Part shown: one piece after another, positions 9,899-17,454 of the stretch | Numbering within the stretch: position 1 is the first letter of the stretch | Layout of the letters: each line of letters begins with the position of its first letter | Source: Pseudomonas sp. GM84 | Lineage (GTDB): Bacteria > Pseudomonadota > Gammaproteobacteria > Pseudomonadales > Pseudomonadaceae | Length of the DNA: 49,010 nt | Reading direction: 5' to 3' | Assembly: GCF_000282535.1 (NCBI RefSeq) | Contig: NZ_AKJC01000091.1 | Location: 1 to 49,010 of the forward strand | Notes under the pieces: generated by a model | What the model saw: the letters and a program-made list of their open reading frames with translations, nothing else | Databases searched by the model: none | What the model was told of the DNA's origin: nothing | Position numbers and translations under genes: made by a program

Positions 9899-10432
9899 TC
9901 ACTTCAGCACATAAGCGTAAATTTTTTCCGCTTCCATCTGGTATCCGGCGTCGGCCAGTTCGCTGCGGGAGGCTCTAACTTGAAGCTTTCCTTCGATCCA
10001 GTACGGCTGGTAGAGGTCTTCGACGCGCACGCCCATTTCGCTGAAGATGTGCACGATCTGGTTCGCAGGGGGTGGCGGCACATGGATGCACGCGCCGTAG
10101 TAGGGCACCAGGAGGAATTCGGTGGTACGGCCTTCTTCGCTGACTTCCAGCGGCACAATGTAGCCGGGCAGTTTGATTTGCTGGCCGTCCAGGTCCTTGA
10201 CCACCGGGGCCTCGGGCGCTTGCTGGCGCGCGGCAGGCGCCGACTCGGCGGACAGGGCGTCGCTCAACTGCGACATGTCGTGCAGGGGGGTGAGTTGCGG
10301 CGGGATGACGGGTGCGCCTTCGGGGATCAGTGCGGGCCAGTCGAGCTCGCGGGGGTCGGCTGCCCAGAGCGGTAGGGCCAGTAGCAAAAGCATCAGTAAC
10401 AGGAGGCTTTGCAGTGCCTGGACCGGCCTCAT
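9899..10432 (-). CDS. DUF3299 periplasmic protein of the zinc-type operon (ZrgE-like)
   Basis: A protein of ~177 residues with an N-terminal hydrophobic segment (SLLLLMLLLLALPLWA) read as a signal peptide. A conserved C-terminal domain contains GQQIKLPGYIVPLE and FLLVPYYGACIHVPPPPANQ, where the Cys-Ile-His-x-Pro stretch looks metal-related. This domain corresponds to DUF3299, found as the last gene of zinc-regulated ABC operons. The open frame continues upstream to 10522, but that part is a translated REP pair and is rejected. The ATG at 10432 lies on the REP edge and another at 10393 starts inside the hydrophobic stretch, so the start is uncertain. It is the fourth gene after the DUF2796, ATPase and permease genes. 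Confidence 0.75.
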   Translation of the reverse strand: MRPVQALQSLLLLMLLLLALPLWAADPRELDWPALIPEGAPVIPPQLTPLHDMSQLSDALSAESAPAARQQAPEAPVVKDLDGQQIKLPGYIVPLEVSEEGRTTEFLLVPYYGACIHVPPPPANQIVHIFSEMGVRVEDLYQPYWIEGKLQVRASRSELADAGYQMEAEKIYAYVLK

Positions 10433-10504
10433 CGCCGGCAAGCCGGCTGCCACATGGGCCGCGCCAACGCCCTCTGTGGGAGCCGGCTTGCCGGCGATGA
10501 GGCC
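10425..10504. repeat. REP pair, family A
   Basis: Inverted copies GGCCTCATCGCCGGCAAGCC (left) and its mirror ending GCGATGAGGCC (right). It sits between the ABC permease gene and the DUF3299 gene on the minus strand and reaches the predicted DUF3299 start codon. Within an operon, such hairpins often stabilise the upstream mRNA segment. Confidence 0.9.
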
Positions 10505-10531
10505 AGTGAGTTTGTCGATCATGGTCAGCCC

Positions 10532-11797
10532 TCAGAGGTGGATCGACAAGCCATCGGCCAGCGACTGCCGATAGGCCCGCCAGGCCGGCACACTGCCCAT
10601 CAGCAAGGCGGCGCCGAGGATGATGGCCAGCAACGTCCATTCATGCGCGCTGGGCCAGGCCAGTGGCAGGTACAAGCCGTAGTTGGCCTGCAGGTAACCC
10701 TGCGCCAGGGCGATCCCCGCATACAACAGCCCAAGCCCCGCCGCGATGCCCGCCACGGCCAGCGCCAGCGCTTCGAGCACCAGCAACCCGGCAATATGCC
10801 AAGGGCGAGCCCCTACCGAGCGCAAGATCGCCATCTCCCGGCGGCGCTCGTTGAGGCTGGTGAGAATGGCCGTGAGCATCCCGATCAACCCGGTCAGCAC
10901 CACGAACAGCGAAACCACGAACAGCGCCTGCTCGGCTGTGCCCATCAGGCTCCACAGCTCCTGCAGCGCCACTCCAGGCAGGATCGCCAGCAACGGCTCG
11001 CTGCGGTATTCGTTGATCTCGCGCTGCACGCTGAACGTGGCGATCTTGCTGTTCAGGCCGAGCATGAACGCCGTGATGGCGGCAGGTTGCAAGTCCATGC
11101 TCCGCGCCTGCTCGGCGCTGATGCGCCCGGCGCCACGGGCCGGCACACCGTTGTGCCAGTCGATGTGGATAGCTTCCATACCCGCCAGGCTGATATGCAA
11201 GGTACGGTCGACCGGCGTGCCGGTGCGCTCTAGCACACCGACCACGGTGAACGGTTTGTCTTCGTGCTTGACCAGGCTGATCGCGGCCACGCCATGGGCC
11301 AGGACCAGCTTGTCGCCCAGCTTGTAATGCAGCGCGTCGGCGACTTCGGCGCCGAGCACCACTTCGAACGGGTCGTCGGCAAAGGCGCGCCCTTGGCTCA
11401 GCGCCAGGTGCTGCCGGCGGCCGTACTGGTAATGGCTGAAGTAGTCGCCGGTGGTGCCCATTACCCGGTAGCCGCGGTGCGAGTCGCCCAGCGAAATCGG
11501 GATCGCCCATTTCACCCGTGGGTCCTGGGCGTAGTGTTGAAAGCTGTCCCAGCGGATGTTGTTGGTGGCGTTGCCGATGCGGAACACCGAATACAGCAGC
11601 AAATTGACCGAGCCCGAGCGGGCGCCAACGATCAGGTCGGTGCCGCTGATGGTGCTGGCGAAGCTGGCGCGGGCTTCGGTGCGCACGCGCTCGACGGCCA
11701 GCAGCAGGCACACCGACAGGGCGATGGCGAACGCGGTGAGCAGGGCGGTGAAGCGGCGGTTGGCCAGGCTGGCCAGGGCAAGGCGAAGCAGGTACAT
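10532..11797 (-). CDS. ABC transporter permease, FtsX/MacB type
   Basis: A 421-residue inner-membrane protein. One membrane segment lies at the N-terminus (residues ~5-25, LRLALASLANRRFTALLTAF). A large periplasmic domain (~30-270) follows, then three C-terminal membrane segments (LFVVSLFVVLTGLIGMLTAI near 290, and two more around 335-365 and 385-405). A cytoplasmic loop reads SLNERRREMAILRSVGARP. This is the MacB/LolC-type layout, a type VII ABC family that usually moves or works on substrates from the periplasmic side rather than pumping through the pore. It shares one base with the ATPase gene (TGATG). The zinc context comes from its neighbours, not from this protein. Confidence 0.85.
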   Translation of the reverse strand: MYLLRLALASLANRRFTALLTAFAIALSVCLLLAVERVRTEARASFASTISGTDLIVGARSGSVNLLLYSVFRIGNATNNIRWDSFQHYAQDPRVKWAIPISLGDSHRGYRVMGTTGDYFSHYQYGRRQHLALSQGRAFADDPFEVVLGAEVADALHYKLGDKLVLAHGVAAISLVKHEDKPFTVVGVLERTGTPVDRTLHISLAGMEAIHIDWHNGVPARGAGRISAEQARSMDLQPAAITAFMLGLNSKIATFSVQREINEYRSEPLLAILPGVALQELWSLMGTAEQALFVVSLFVVLTGLIGMLTAILTSLNERRREMAILRSVGARPWHIAGLLVLEALALAVAGIAAGLGLLYAGIALAQGYLQANYGLYLPLAWPSAHEWTLLAIILGAALLMGSVPAWRAYRQSLADGLSIHL

Positions 11798-12507
11798 CAG
11801 GCCTCCCGGGACTTGGCCGCGCGGTTGAGCTCGGCCAGGGACAGATGACGGTCGAACAGGGGCGCGAGGCTCTGGTCATGGCTGACGAACAGCAGGCTGG
11901 AACCGGCCGCCCGGCATTCGGCGAACAGCAGCTGGATGAACGTTTCGCGGGTGTCGGCATCCAGCGCCGAGGTCGGCTCGTCGGCGATGACCAGCTCCGG
12001 CTGGCCGATCAGTGCGCGGGCGGCGGCAACGCGCTGCTGCTGGCCGATCGACAGGCTGCCGGCGCGCCGTGCGAGCAGAAGCGGGTCATCCAGGCCAAGG
12101 TGGGCGAGCAGTACGCTGGCGGCCTGGTCGACACTGCCATGCCGTTGCCGTGCACGCTCGGCGCGGCTGCGCGAGAAGCGGCAGGGCAGCTCGACGTTCT
12201 CGCGCACCGACAGGAATGGCAGCAGGTTGAACTGCTGGAAGATGTAGCCGGTATGGTCGACCCGGAAGCGGTCACGCGCCCCTTGCCCCATTGCGCCCAG
12301 GTCATGGCCGAGCAGCTGGATGCGGCCCTGGCCCGGGAGGTTCACACCGCCGAGCAGGCCCAGCAGCGTGGTCTTGCCGCTGCCACTGGGGCCTTTGAGG
12401 AACAAGGCCTCGCCCGCCTCCAGGCGCAGCGCCGGGATATCCAGCAGCGGTGCCTGGCCTGGCCAGGCGAACACCAGGTCATGCAGTTCGATCAACGGCT
12501 GGCTCAT
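11797..12507 (-). CDS. ABC transporter ATP-binding protein (LolD/MacB-like)
   Basis: A 236-residue nucleotide-binding protein. Walker A is GPSGSGKTT near residue 40. The Q-loop lies near FQQFNLLPFLSV at ~90, the signature LSIGQQQRVAAARAL near 150, Walker B LVIADEPTSALD near 172, and the switch histidine in LLFVSHDQ near 205. It energises the FtsX-type permease encoded just downstream. Its ATG follows the stop of the DUF2796 gene with no gap (TGA then ATG). Together with the DUF2796 and DUF3299 genes this is the arrangement of the Zrg-type zinc systems and of the zinc-responsive PA4063-PA4066 locus in P. aeruginosa. Confidence 0.92.
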   Translation of the reverse strand: MSQPLIELHDLVFAWPGQAPLLDIPALRLEAGEALFLKGPSGSGKTTLLGLLGGVNLPGQGRIQLLGHDLGAMGQGARDRFRVDHTGYIFQQFNLLPFLSVRENVELPCRFSRSRAERARQRHGSVDQAASVLLAHLGLDDPLLLARRAGSLSIGQQQRVAAARALIGQPELVIADEPTSALDADTRETFIQLLFAECRAAGSSLLFVSHDQSLAPLFDRHLSLAELNRAAKSREA

Positions 12508-13077
12508 TCAGAAGGTGACCACGGCTTTGCCCGGCGAGGTTTCCACGCCTTTCTGGCCGTTCGGGCCAATCAGTTGCACGTTGATCTTCTGGGTAGCCGG
12601 GAAGGCCTTGAACAGCGGCGCCAGGTCGATCTGGGCGAGTTTCTCGGGCGCTGCGCAGTTGAACTGATAATGAGCGCCGATATCGCTGTGCTGATGGCCG
12701 TGTTGGTGTTCATCGCCGTCATCGTCGGCTTTGGCGGTGTCACCGAACAGCGGGCTTTCCAGCACCTGGGCGTCTTCCTTGCAGCCGGCGGCTGCGGCCA
12801 GGCCAAACAGCGTCAGCGGCTGTTCGAGCTGCTGGCGCACGGCGGCCACCTTGGCCTTGTCGGCATCGCTGTTGGCGGCATGTTCGAAGCCGACCAGGTT
12901 CATCGCCGGGCTGTCCAGTTCCAGTTCCAGGGTACTGCCGTCGAGCACGGCATTGAGCTTGGCCACGCCATGTTCGTGGGCGCCGAGGGTGCCGTGGTCG
13001 TGGTCGTGGTCATCGTGGGCATGGGCCACGGTGAAGGGCAGCAGGGCGAAGGGCAGGGCGAGCAGCAGGCGACGCAT
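12508..13077 (-). CDS. DUF2796 zinc-binding periplasmic protein (ZrgA-like)
   Basis: A 189-residue exported protein. The signal peptide is MRRLLLALPFALLPFTVAHA. The mature N-terminus is His/Asp-rich (HDDHDHDHGTLGAHEHG), and a second cluster GDEHQHGHQHSD lies near residue 125; both suit zinc capture. The middle contains LNAVLDGSTLELELDSPAMNLVGFEH, characteristic of DUF2796. The known relative ZrgA of Vibrio cholerae binds zinc and works with an ABC system. It heads the operon, and a Zur-like palindrome lies ~40 bp upstream. The start is the ATG at 13077, which gives a clean signal peptide; longer in-frame versions read through the intergenic region. Role in uptake rather than efflux is inferred. 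Confidence 0.85.
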   Translation of the reverse strand: MRRLLLALPFALLPFTVAHAHDDHDHDHGTLGAHEHGVAKLNAVLDGSTLELELDSPAMNLVGFEHAANSDADKAKVAAVRQQLEQPLTLFGLAAAAGCKEDAQVLESPLFGDTAKADDDGDEHQHGHQHSDIGAHYQFNCAAPEKLAQIDLAPLFKAFPATQKINVQLIGPNGQKGVETSPGKAVVTF

Positions 13078-13107
13078 GGACGACTCCAGGGCGGGCTGGT
13101 AAGGATT

Positions 13108-13130
13108 TGGTAATGTTATAACAATTTTTC
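13108..13130 (-). promoter_or_regulatory. Candidate Zur box upstream of the DUF2796 operon
   Basis: The plus-strand stretch reads TGGTAATGTTATAACAATTT with a central GTTATAAC palindrome at 13115-13122. This resembles the GTTATA...TATAAC core of gammaproteobacterial Zur sites and lies 31-53 bp before the start codon, in an otherwise GC-rich context. It is a partial match, so Zur control is a prediction supported mainly by the gene content. Confidence 0.5.
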
Positions 13131-13209
13131 TCTGCCTCGCCAGCCTGCCTGGCGCAGGTTTCATGTTGCTGTAGCATGAGCGTATCGAACTGGCTTCAAG
13201 GAACGCATC

Positions 13210-13554
13210 GTGAGAATTCGTGGACAGATTGGTGACTGGCCGGTGGACCTGACCATCGAGCTGGAGCCGGCGGAGTGGGCGCAGTTGGGGCGGCAGATCG
13301 AGGTGCCGGTAGTGGGTGAGGCTGTATCGACGGTTACCGCAGCGGCGCCGCGCCACGATGACGGGCAGTGGCAGGCCGCGCGCGAAGTGCTGCGCCAGGC
13401 AGGGCGAATGGATGGGCCGCAATTGCTCGACCGACTGGAAGGGCTGACGGGCAGTACGGCGGCAGGCAAGCGGCTGCTGGTGCGGTTGCGGCACAGCAGC
13501 GAGGTGAAGGTGGAAAGTGGCGTGGATGCGCCGGTTTATCACTGGATCGGATGA
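13210..13554 (+). CDS. Conserved hypothetical protein, 114 residues
   Basis: A short soluble protein with no signal peptide or membrane segment. It begins VRIRGQIGDWPVDLTIELEP, with beta-strand-like alternation. A charged helical segment follows (QWQAAREVLRQAGRMDGPQL), and it ends KVESGVDAPVYHWIG. The GTG start at 13210 has AAGGAA seven bases upstream. Its codon use and GC match neighbouring genes, and the frame is maintained up to the REP region, which supports a real gene. It is divergent from the zinc-type operon and shares that 132-bp upstream region. I do not recognise the family. Confidence 0.7.
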   Translation: MRIRGQIGDWPVDLTIELEPAEWAQLGRQIEVPVVGEAVSTVTAAAPRHDDGQWQAAREVLRQAGRMDGPQLLDRLEGLTGSTAAGKRLLVRLRHSSEVKVESGVDAPVYHWIG

Positions 13555-13569
13555 ATTCTCGGTGAGTGG

Positions 13570-13680
13570 GCCGGCCTCTTCGCGGGGCAAGCCCGCTCCC
13601 ACAGGATTACCTCTGTACCTGAGAGTTGCACGGTACCGGTGGGAGCGGGCTTGTCCCGCGAACGAGGGCGAAGCCCTCGC
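13570..13680. repeat. REP pair, family B
   Basis: Left copy GGCCTCTTCGCGGGGCAAGC running to CTCCCACAGG, and inverted right copy GGTGGGAGCGGGCTTGTCCC. A small extra hairpin GAGGGCGAAGCCCTC follows at 13664-13678. It lies between the convergent 114-residue gene and ybbN, where it can serve as a bidirectional stop. Confidence 0.85.
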
Positions 13681-13692
13681 CGGATACAACGG

Positions 13693-14565
13693 TCAGAACA
13701 TGGCCGACGACAGCTTGCGACGGTACACGCCTACCAGCGGATGATCGCCGCCGAGCAGTTCGAACACCTGCAGCATCGCCTTCTGCGGCAGCCCGTCAGC
13801 GTATCCACGGTTACGCTGGAACAGCTTCAGCAGCCCATCCAGCGCCGCTTCGTACTGCTGACGCGCCAGTTGCTGAATGCTCAGCTGGTACGCCGCTTCA
13901 TCATCCTGCGGGTTCTGCGCCAGGCGGCTCTTCAGCTCGGCGACTTCCGGCAGGCTGGCGGCCTGGCGCAGGAAGGTCAGCTGGGCCTTGGCACCGGCCA
14001 GGGCGGCCTTGTGTTCGTCGGTCTTGACCGCGTCCAGCACCGTCTGGGCCTCACCCAACTCATTGCGCTCGGCCAGGCAGCGGGCATACAGGATCAGCGC
14101 TTCGGCATTGCTGTTGTCCTCGCTCAGCAACTGCTGCAGCGCGGCTTCCGCCTCGGCGAAACGGCTTTCGGCGAACAGCGCCTTGGCCTGCTCCAGCGGC
14201 GATGCGGCGGGGGCGGCAGGCATTTGCACATGCGGCTCGAGCATGGCGCGAATCGCCGACTCCGGCTGCGCACCGGCAAAGCCGTCGACCGGCTGGCCGT
14301 CCTTGAACAGCACCACGGTCGGCAGGCTGCGGATACCGAACTGGGCAACCACTTGTTGCTCGACGTCGCAGTTGATCTTGGCCAGCAGCAACTCGCCCTG
14401 GTAACCCTCGGCGATCTTCGCCAGCAATGGCATCAATGCCTTGCAGGGGGCGCACCACTCGGCCCAGAAGTCCACCAGCACCGGCTTGTGGAAGGAGTTC
14501 TCGATCACCAGCTGCTGGAAGGTGGCATCGGTAGCGTCGAAAATGTAAGGCGTGTCTTGTGTCAT
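13693..14565 (-). CDS. ybbN: Thioredoxin-TPR co-chaperone YbbN/CnoX
   Basis: A 290-residue protein. The N-terminal thioredoxin domain (residues ~8-110) has the active site FWAEWCAPCKALMP. The C-terminal half is made of TPR-like helices (SPLEQAKALFAESRFAEAEA and following repeats). This is the CnoX/YbbN architecture, a holdase that protects proteins under hypochlorous stress and hands them to DnaK or GroEL. Here the site is a full CxxC (CAPC), so redox activity is possible, unlike the SxxC form of E. coli. The length fits the family (E. coli 284). The start at 14565 leads straight into the thioredoxin fold. Confidence 0.9.
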   Translation of the reverse strand: MTQDTPYIFDATDATFQQLVIENSFHKPVLVDFWAEWCAPCKALMPLLAKIAEGYQGELLLAKINCDVEQQVVAQFGIRSLPTVVLFKDGQPVDGFAGAQPESAIRAMLEPHVQMPAAPAASPLEQAKALFAESRFAEAEAALQQLLSEDNSNAEALILYARCLAERNELGEAQTVLDAVKTDEHKAALAGAKAQLTFLRQAASLPEVAELKSRLAQNPQDDEAAYQLSIQQLARQQYEAALDGLLKLFQRNRGYADGLPQKAMLQVFELLGGDHPLVGVYRRKLSSAMF

Positions 14566-14596
14566 CGCGACTCTCGCAAACTCGTGTATGGCATCA

Positions 14597-15256
14597 CTAT
14601 AAGGCGCCGCGGCTGGCGTGGTACAGGCTGACCCGGCGGAATTCGTGTGGTTCGGCCAGATCCGGCAGGGTCAGTGCTTCGAGCACGCCCAACTGCTGGT
14701 AGAGCGGGTGGCTGAAGTCGCGTACCCGTGAGTCGGCCACCAGGGCCTGGCGACCGCGGCCGAGGAAGGCATCCAGCAGCGGCAGGTTGGCGCGGTCGTA
14801 CAGCACATCGGCAACCAGGATCAGGTCGAAGCGGTCGTCTTCGGCGAAGAAGTCGCTGCTGTAACCCAGCTCCACCCCGTTCAGCAGGGCATTGGCGCGG
14901 CAGGCGTCGAGTGCCAGCGGGTCGAGGTCGCACGCCACCACTTCTGCAGCACCGGCACGGGCGGCGGCAATGCCGGCGATGCCGGAGCCGGCGCCAAAGT
15001 CCAGTACGCGTTTGCCGGCCACCCACTCGGGGTGCGCGGCCAGGTAGCGGGCCATGGCCAGGCCGCTGGCCCAGCAGAAGCTCCAGTAGGGAGGCTCTTC
15101 GAGAATGCGCCGGGTTTCTTCGCTGCTGAAGGCGCGGTCCATGTTCTGGTCGTCGATGAGCCAGAGCTTGAGCGCGCACTCGGGCAGTTCGCTGACGACC
15201 AGACGGGCTTCGCCGATCAGGCTGCCGAGGGCCTGTTGCAGTGCCAGCGGCGCCAC
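14597..15256 (-). CDS. SAM-dependent methyltransferase (ETFB-KMT/Methyltransf_16-like)
   Basis: A 219-residue class I methyltransferase. SAM-binding motif I is [20 protein letters not shown] near residues 83-102. The acidic end of strand 2 is [13 protein letters not shown] near 106, and [16 protein letters not shown] near 140 is motif post II/IV of protein lysine methyltransferases. It resembles the small Methyltransf_16/ETFB-lysine group, so a protein substrate is plausible. The GTG start at 15256 comes directly after the TAA of the lipoprotein gene and in the same frame, so only that stop codon separates the two. No other good start with a ribosome site is visible before residue 40. Confidence 0.78.
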   Translation of the reverse strand: MAPLALQQALGSLIGEARLVVSELPECALKLWLIDDQNMDRAFSSEETRRILEEPPYWSFCWASGLAMARYLAAHPEWVAGKRVLDFGAGSGIAGIAAARAGAAEVVACDLDPLALDACRANALLNGVELGYSSDFFAEDDRFDLILVADVLYDRANLPLLDAFLGRGRQALVADSRVRDFSHPLYQQLGVLEALTLPDLAEPHEFRRVSLYHASRGAL

Positions 15257-15709
15257 TTACGGCGCCTTCTCGAAACGCAGCGGGCCGGTGGCCTGGTTTT
15301 GCGCCTGAACGATGCGCACCGGCGGCAGGTGCATGATCAGCTGGCCCGAACTGCTGGCGCGGCCGCGCAGTTCGACCCGGGCGCCGGCGGGGAATGCCTC
15401 GGGATTGAAGCGCAGTTGGTAGGGCAGGTCCTGGCCGGTCCCGGTCAGGGAGCTGCTGGCCAGCAACTGCTGCGGCCGGTCGCGCTCGTCGATGACCAGC
15501 AGGGCCAGCTCCACATCGGCACCGGCAGGAATGTTCAGCAAGGTGCCGCTCAGTTCACGCTGGTAGACCGGCAACGGGCCGAGTGGTTGCGCCTTCTTCG
15601 CCACCTTTGAAGGTGCTGCTACGGGCGCTTGTTCGGTGTTGGGCCGGTCGCTGCCGCAGGCAGCGAGAAGGGCGGTGCAGCACAGCACGGCGAGCGCGCG
15701 AAAATGCAT
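15257..15709 (-). CDS. YbaY-family lipoprotein
   Basis: A 150-residue envelope protein. The signal sequence [20 protein letters not shown] ends in a lipobox (LLAAC), predicting lipid attachment at Cys18. A low-complexity linker ([18 protein letters not shown]) precedes a compact domain with [20 protein letters not shown] and [11 protein letters not shown], the pattern of the YbaY/type III secretion chaperone-like lipoproteins, whose function is unknown. The ATG at 15709 is chosen over 15724 because it gives the ideal short lipoprotein signal. It is the first gene of a pair with the methyltransferase. Confidence 0.82.
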   Translation of the reverse strand: MHFRALAVLCCTALLAACGSDRPNTEQAPVAAPSKVAKKAQPLGPLPVYQRELSGTLLNIPAGADVELALLVIDERDRPQQLLASSSLTGTGQDLPYQLRFNPEAFPAGARVELRGRASSSGQLIMHLPPVRIVQAQNQATGPLRFEKAP

Positions 15710-15757
15710 AGGGGAGTCCTTCACGGGCAGAATTGCATGGATGTTAACCCCTTTGGC

Positions 15758-15785
15758 TTGTCTTGCGAGTGCAATGCGCTACCAT
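15758..15785 (+). promoter_or_regulatory. Weak sigma-70 promoter candidate for nrdR
   Basis: TTGTCT (15758-15763) and TACCAT (15780-15785) are 16 bp apart and lie 30 bp before the nrdR ATG. Both boxes are imperfect. It is offered only because it is the best pair in the gap between the divergent lipoprotein and nrdR genes. Confidence 0.35.
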
Positions 15786-15814
15786 GGCCCTCCCTTTTTT
15801 TGTTGCCTGCCACC

Positions 15815-16279
15815 ATGCACTGTCCCTTTTGCGGTGCCAACGACACCAAGGTCATCGACTCGCGCCTGGTCGCCGAGGGCGAGCAAGTGCGCCGCCGTCG
15901 CGAGTGCGTGGCTTGCGGCGAGCGTTTCACCACCTTCGAAACCGCCGAGCTGGTGCTGCCGCGGCTGATCAAGCAGGACGGCACGCGCCAGCCCTTCGAT
16001 GAAGAAAAGCTGCGTGCCGGCATGCAGCGCGCGCTGGAGAAGCGCCCGGTCAGTGTCGAGCGCCTGGAAGCGGCGCTGGCGCACATCAAGAGCCGGCTGC
16101 GAGCGACCGGCGAACGTGAGGTCAAGTCGCTGGTCGTCGGCGAGTTGGTGATGGCCGAACTGCGCAAGCTCGATGAAGTGGCCTACATCCGTTTCGCTTC
16201 GGTGTACCGGCGCTTCCAGGACCTCGACGAATTCCGCGAAGAAATCGACCGCCTGGCCCGCGAGCCAGCTAAAGAGTGA
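15815..16279 (+). CDS. nrdR: Transcriptional repressor NrdR
   Basis: A 154-residue zinc-ribbon/ATP-cone regulator that represses ribonucleotide reductase genes according to ATP/dATP level. The zinc ribbon is [15 protein letters not shown] with the second knuckle [12 protein letters not shown], giving four cysteines at residues ~3, 6, 31 and 34. The ATP-cone covers ~46-136 ([20 protein letters not shown], then the helical part to [14 protein letters not shown]). The length is that of the family. The ATG at 15815 gives the canonical MHCPFC start. The stop overlaps the beginning of ribD, the usual head of this riboflavin operon. Confidence 0.96.
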   Translation: MHCPFCGANDTKVIDSRLVAEGEQVRRRRECVACGERFTTFETAELVLPRLIKQDGTRQPFDEEKLRAGMQRALEKRPVSVERLEAALAHIKSRLRATGEREVKSLVVGELVMAELRKLDEVAYIRFASVYRRFQDLDEFREEIDRLAREPAKE

Positions 16280-16281
16280 AC

Positions 16282-17412
16282 ATGCCGAGCCAGACCGCGA
16301 TCCTCGACGCCCATTACATGGCCCGTGCCCTGGAGCTGGCGCGCAAGGGTGTGTACACCACCCACCCCAACCCGCGCGTAGGTTGCGTGATCGTTCGCGA
16401 TGGCGAGGTCGTCGGCGAGGGCTGGCATGTGCGTGCCGGCGAGCCGCATGCCGAGGTGCATGCGCTGCGCCAGGCCGGTGAACGTGCCCGCGGCGCCTGT
16501 GCCTACGTGACCCTGGAGCCGTGTAGCCACCATGGCCGTACCCCGCCGTGTGCCGAAGCGCTGGTCAAGGCCGGTGTGGCGCGTGTGGTGGCCGCCATGC
16601 AGGACCCCAACCCCCAGGTCGCCGGCCAAGGCCTGCGGCGGCTGGCCGACGCGGGCATCGAAGTGGCAAGCGGTGTGCTCGAGGCCGAGGCCCGCGCACT
16701 GAACCCCGGTTTCCTCAAACGCATGGAGCACGGCCTGCCGTTCGTGCGCGCCAAGTTGGCCATGAGCCTGGACGGTCGCACGGCCATGGCCAGTGGCGAA
16801 AGCCAGTGGATTACCGGCCCTGCGGCGCGGTCTGCGGTACAGCGTCTGCGGGCCCGCTCCAGTGTGGTGCTGACCAGCGCCGCCAGCGTTCTGGCCGATA
16901 ACGCACGGATGACCGTGCGCGGTGCCGAACTGGGGCTGGATGAGGAAACCACCGCGCTGGCCCTGAGCCGGACACCGCTGCGCGTGCTGATCGACGGCCA
17001 CCTGCGTTTGCCGCTGGATGCGCCGTTCTTCCAGGCGGGTCCCGCCCTGGTGGTGACCGCCATGGGCGATGACCCTCGCTATGCCGAGGCTGGCCACGAA
17101 CTGCTGAACCTGCCAGGCAGCAACGGCCACGTCGATCTACAGGCCCTGATGCAGGTGCTGGCAGCGCGCGGCGTCAACGAAATCCTGCTGGAGGCCGGTG
17201 CCGGCCTGGTCGGTGCCTTCGCCCAACACGGCTTGATCGACGAGTACCAGCTGTTCGTCGCCGGCACCTTCCTCGGCTCCCAGGCCCGCCCGCTGCTGGA
17301 CTGGCCATTGAGCAAGATGAGCGAAGCACCCCGGCTGAAAATTACCGAAATGCGCGCAGTGGGCGATGACTGGCGGGTCACGGCCATCCCTCTGCCGGCG
17401 CCCGGCGTATAA
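16282..17412 (+). CDS. ribD: Bifunctional riboflavin deaminase/reductase RibD
   Basis: A 376-residue enzyme catalysing steps two and three of riboflavin synthesis. The N-terminal deaminase domain has PHAEVHAL near residue 51 and the zinc-binding TLEPCSHHGRTPPC near 76. The C-terminal reductase begins near 148 with FVRAKLAMSLDGRTA and contains ESQWITGPAAR and NEILLEAGAGLVGAF. ATG 16282 is preferred because AAAGAG lies 6 nt upstream; GTG 16276, overlapping the nrdR stop, would add two residues. It opens the ribD-ribE-ribBA-ribH-nusB-thiL-pgpA run. The stop codon sits in the loop of a perfect 7-bp hairpin. Confidence 0.96.
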   Translation: MPSQTAILDAHYMARALELARKGVYTTHPNPRVGCVIVRDGEVVGEGWHVRAGEPHAEVHALRQAGERARGACAYVTLEPCSHHGRTPPCAEALVKAGVARVVAAMQDPNPQVAGQGLRRLADAGIEVASGVLEAEARALNPGFLKRMEHGLPFVRAKLAMSLDGRTAMASGESQWITGPAARSAVQRLRARSSVVLTSAASVLADNARMTVRGAELGLDEETTALALSRTPLRVLIDGHLRLPLDAPFFQAGPALVVTAMGDDPRYAEAGHELLNLPGSNGHVDLQALMQVLAARGVNEILLEAGAGLVGAFAQHGLIDEYQLFVAGTFLGSQARPLLDWPLSKMSEAPRLKITEMRAVGDDWRVTAIPLPAPGV

Positions 17413-17420
17413 TGCCGGGC
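17400..17420 (+). other. Hairpin holding the ribD stop codon, with TATAAT in the loop
   Basis: GCCCGGC and GCCGGGC form a perfect 7-bp stem around the loop GTATAAT. The ribD TAA is inside the loop. The loop also spells a perfect -10 box, but no -35 is present, so the hairpin (mRNA processing or coupling) is the more likely role. Confidence 0.5.
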
Positions 17421-17454
17421 TTGCCCCGCGCAACCCGTTCTTGAGGAAGACCCC

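Noticed and set aside
16276..16281. GTG start for ribD overlapping the nrdR stop
   Set aside because: The ATG six bases later has a better-placed AAAGAG site. The two starts differ by only two residues.
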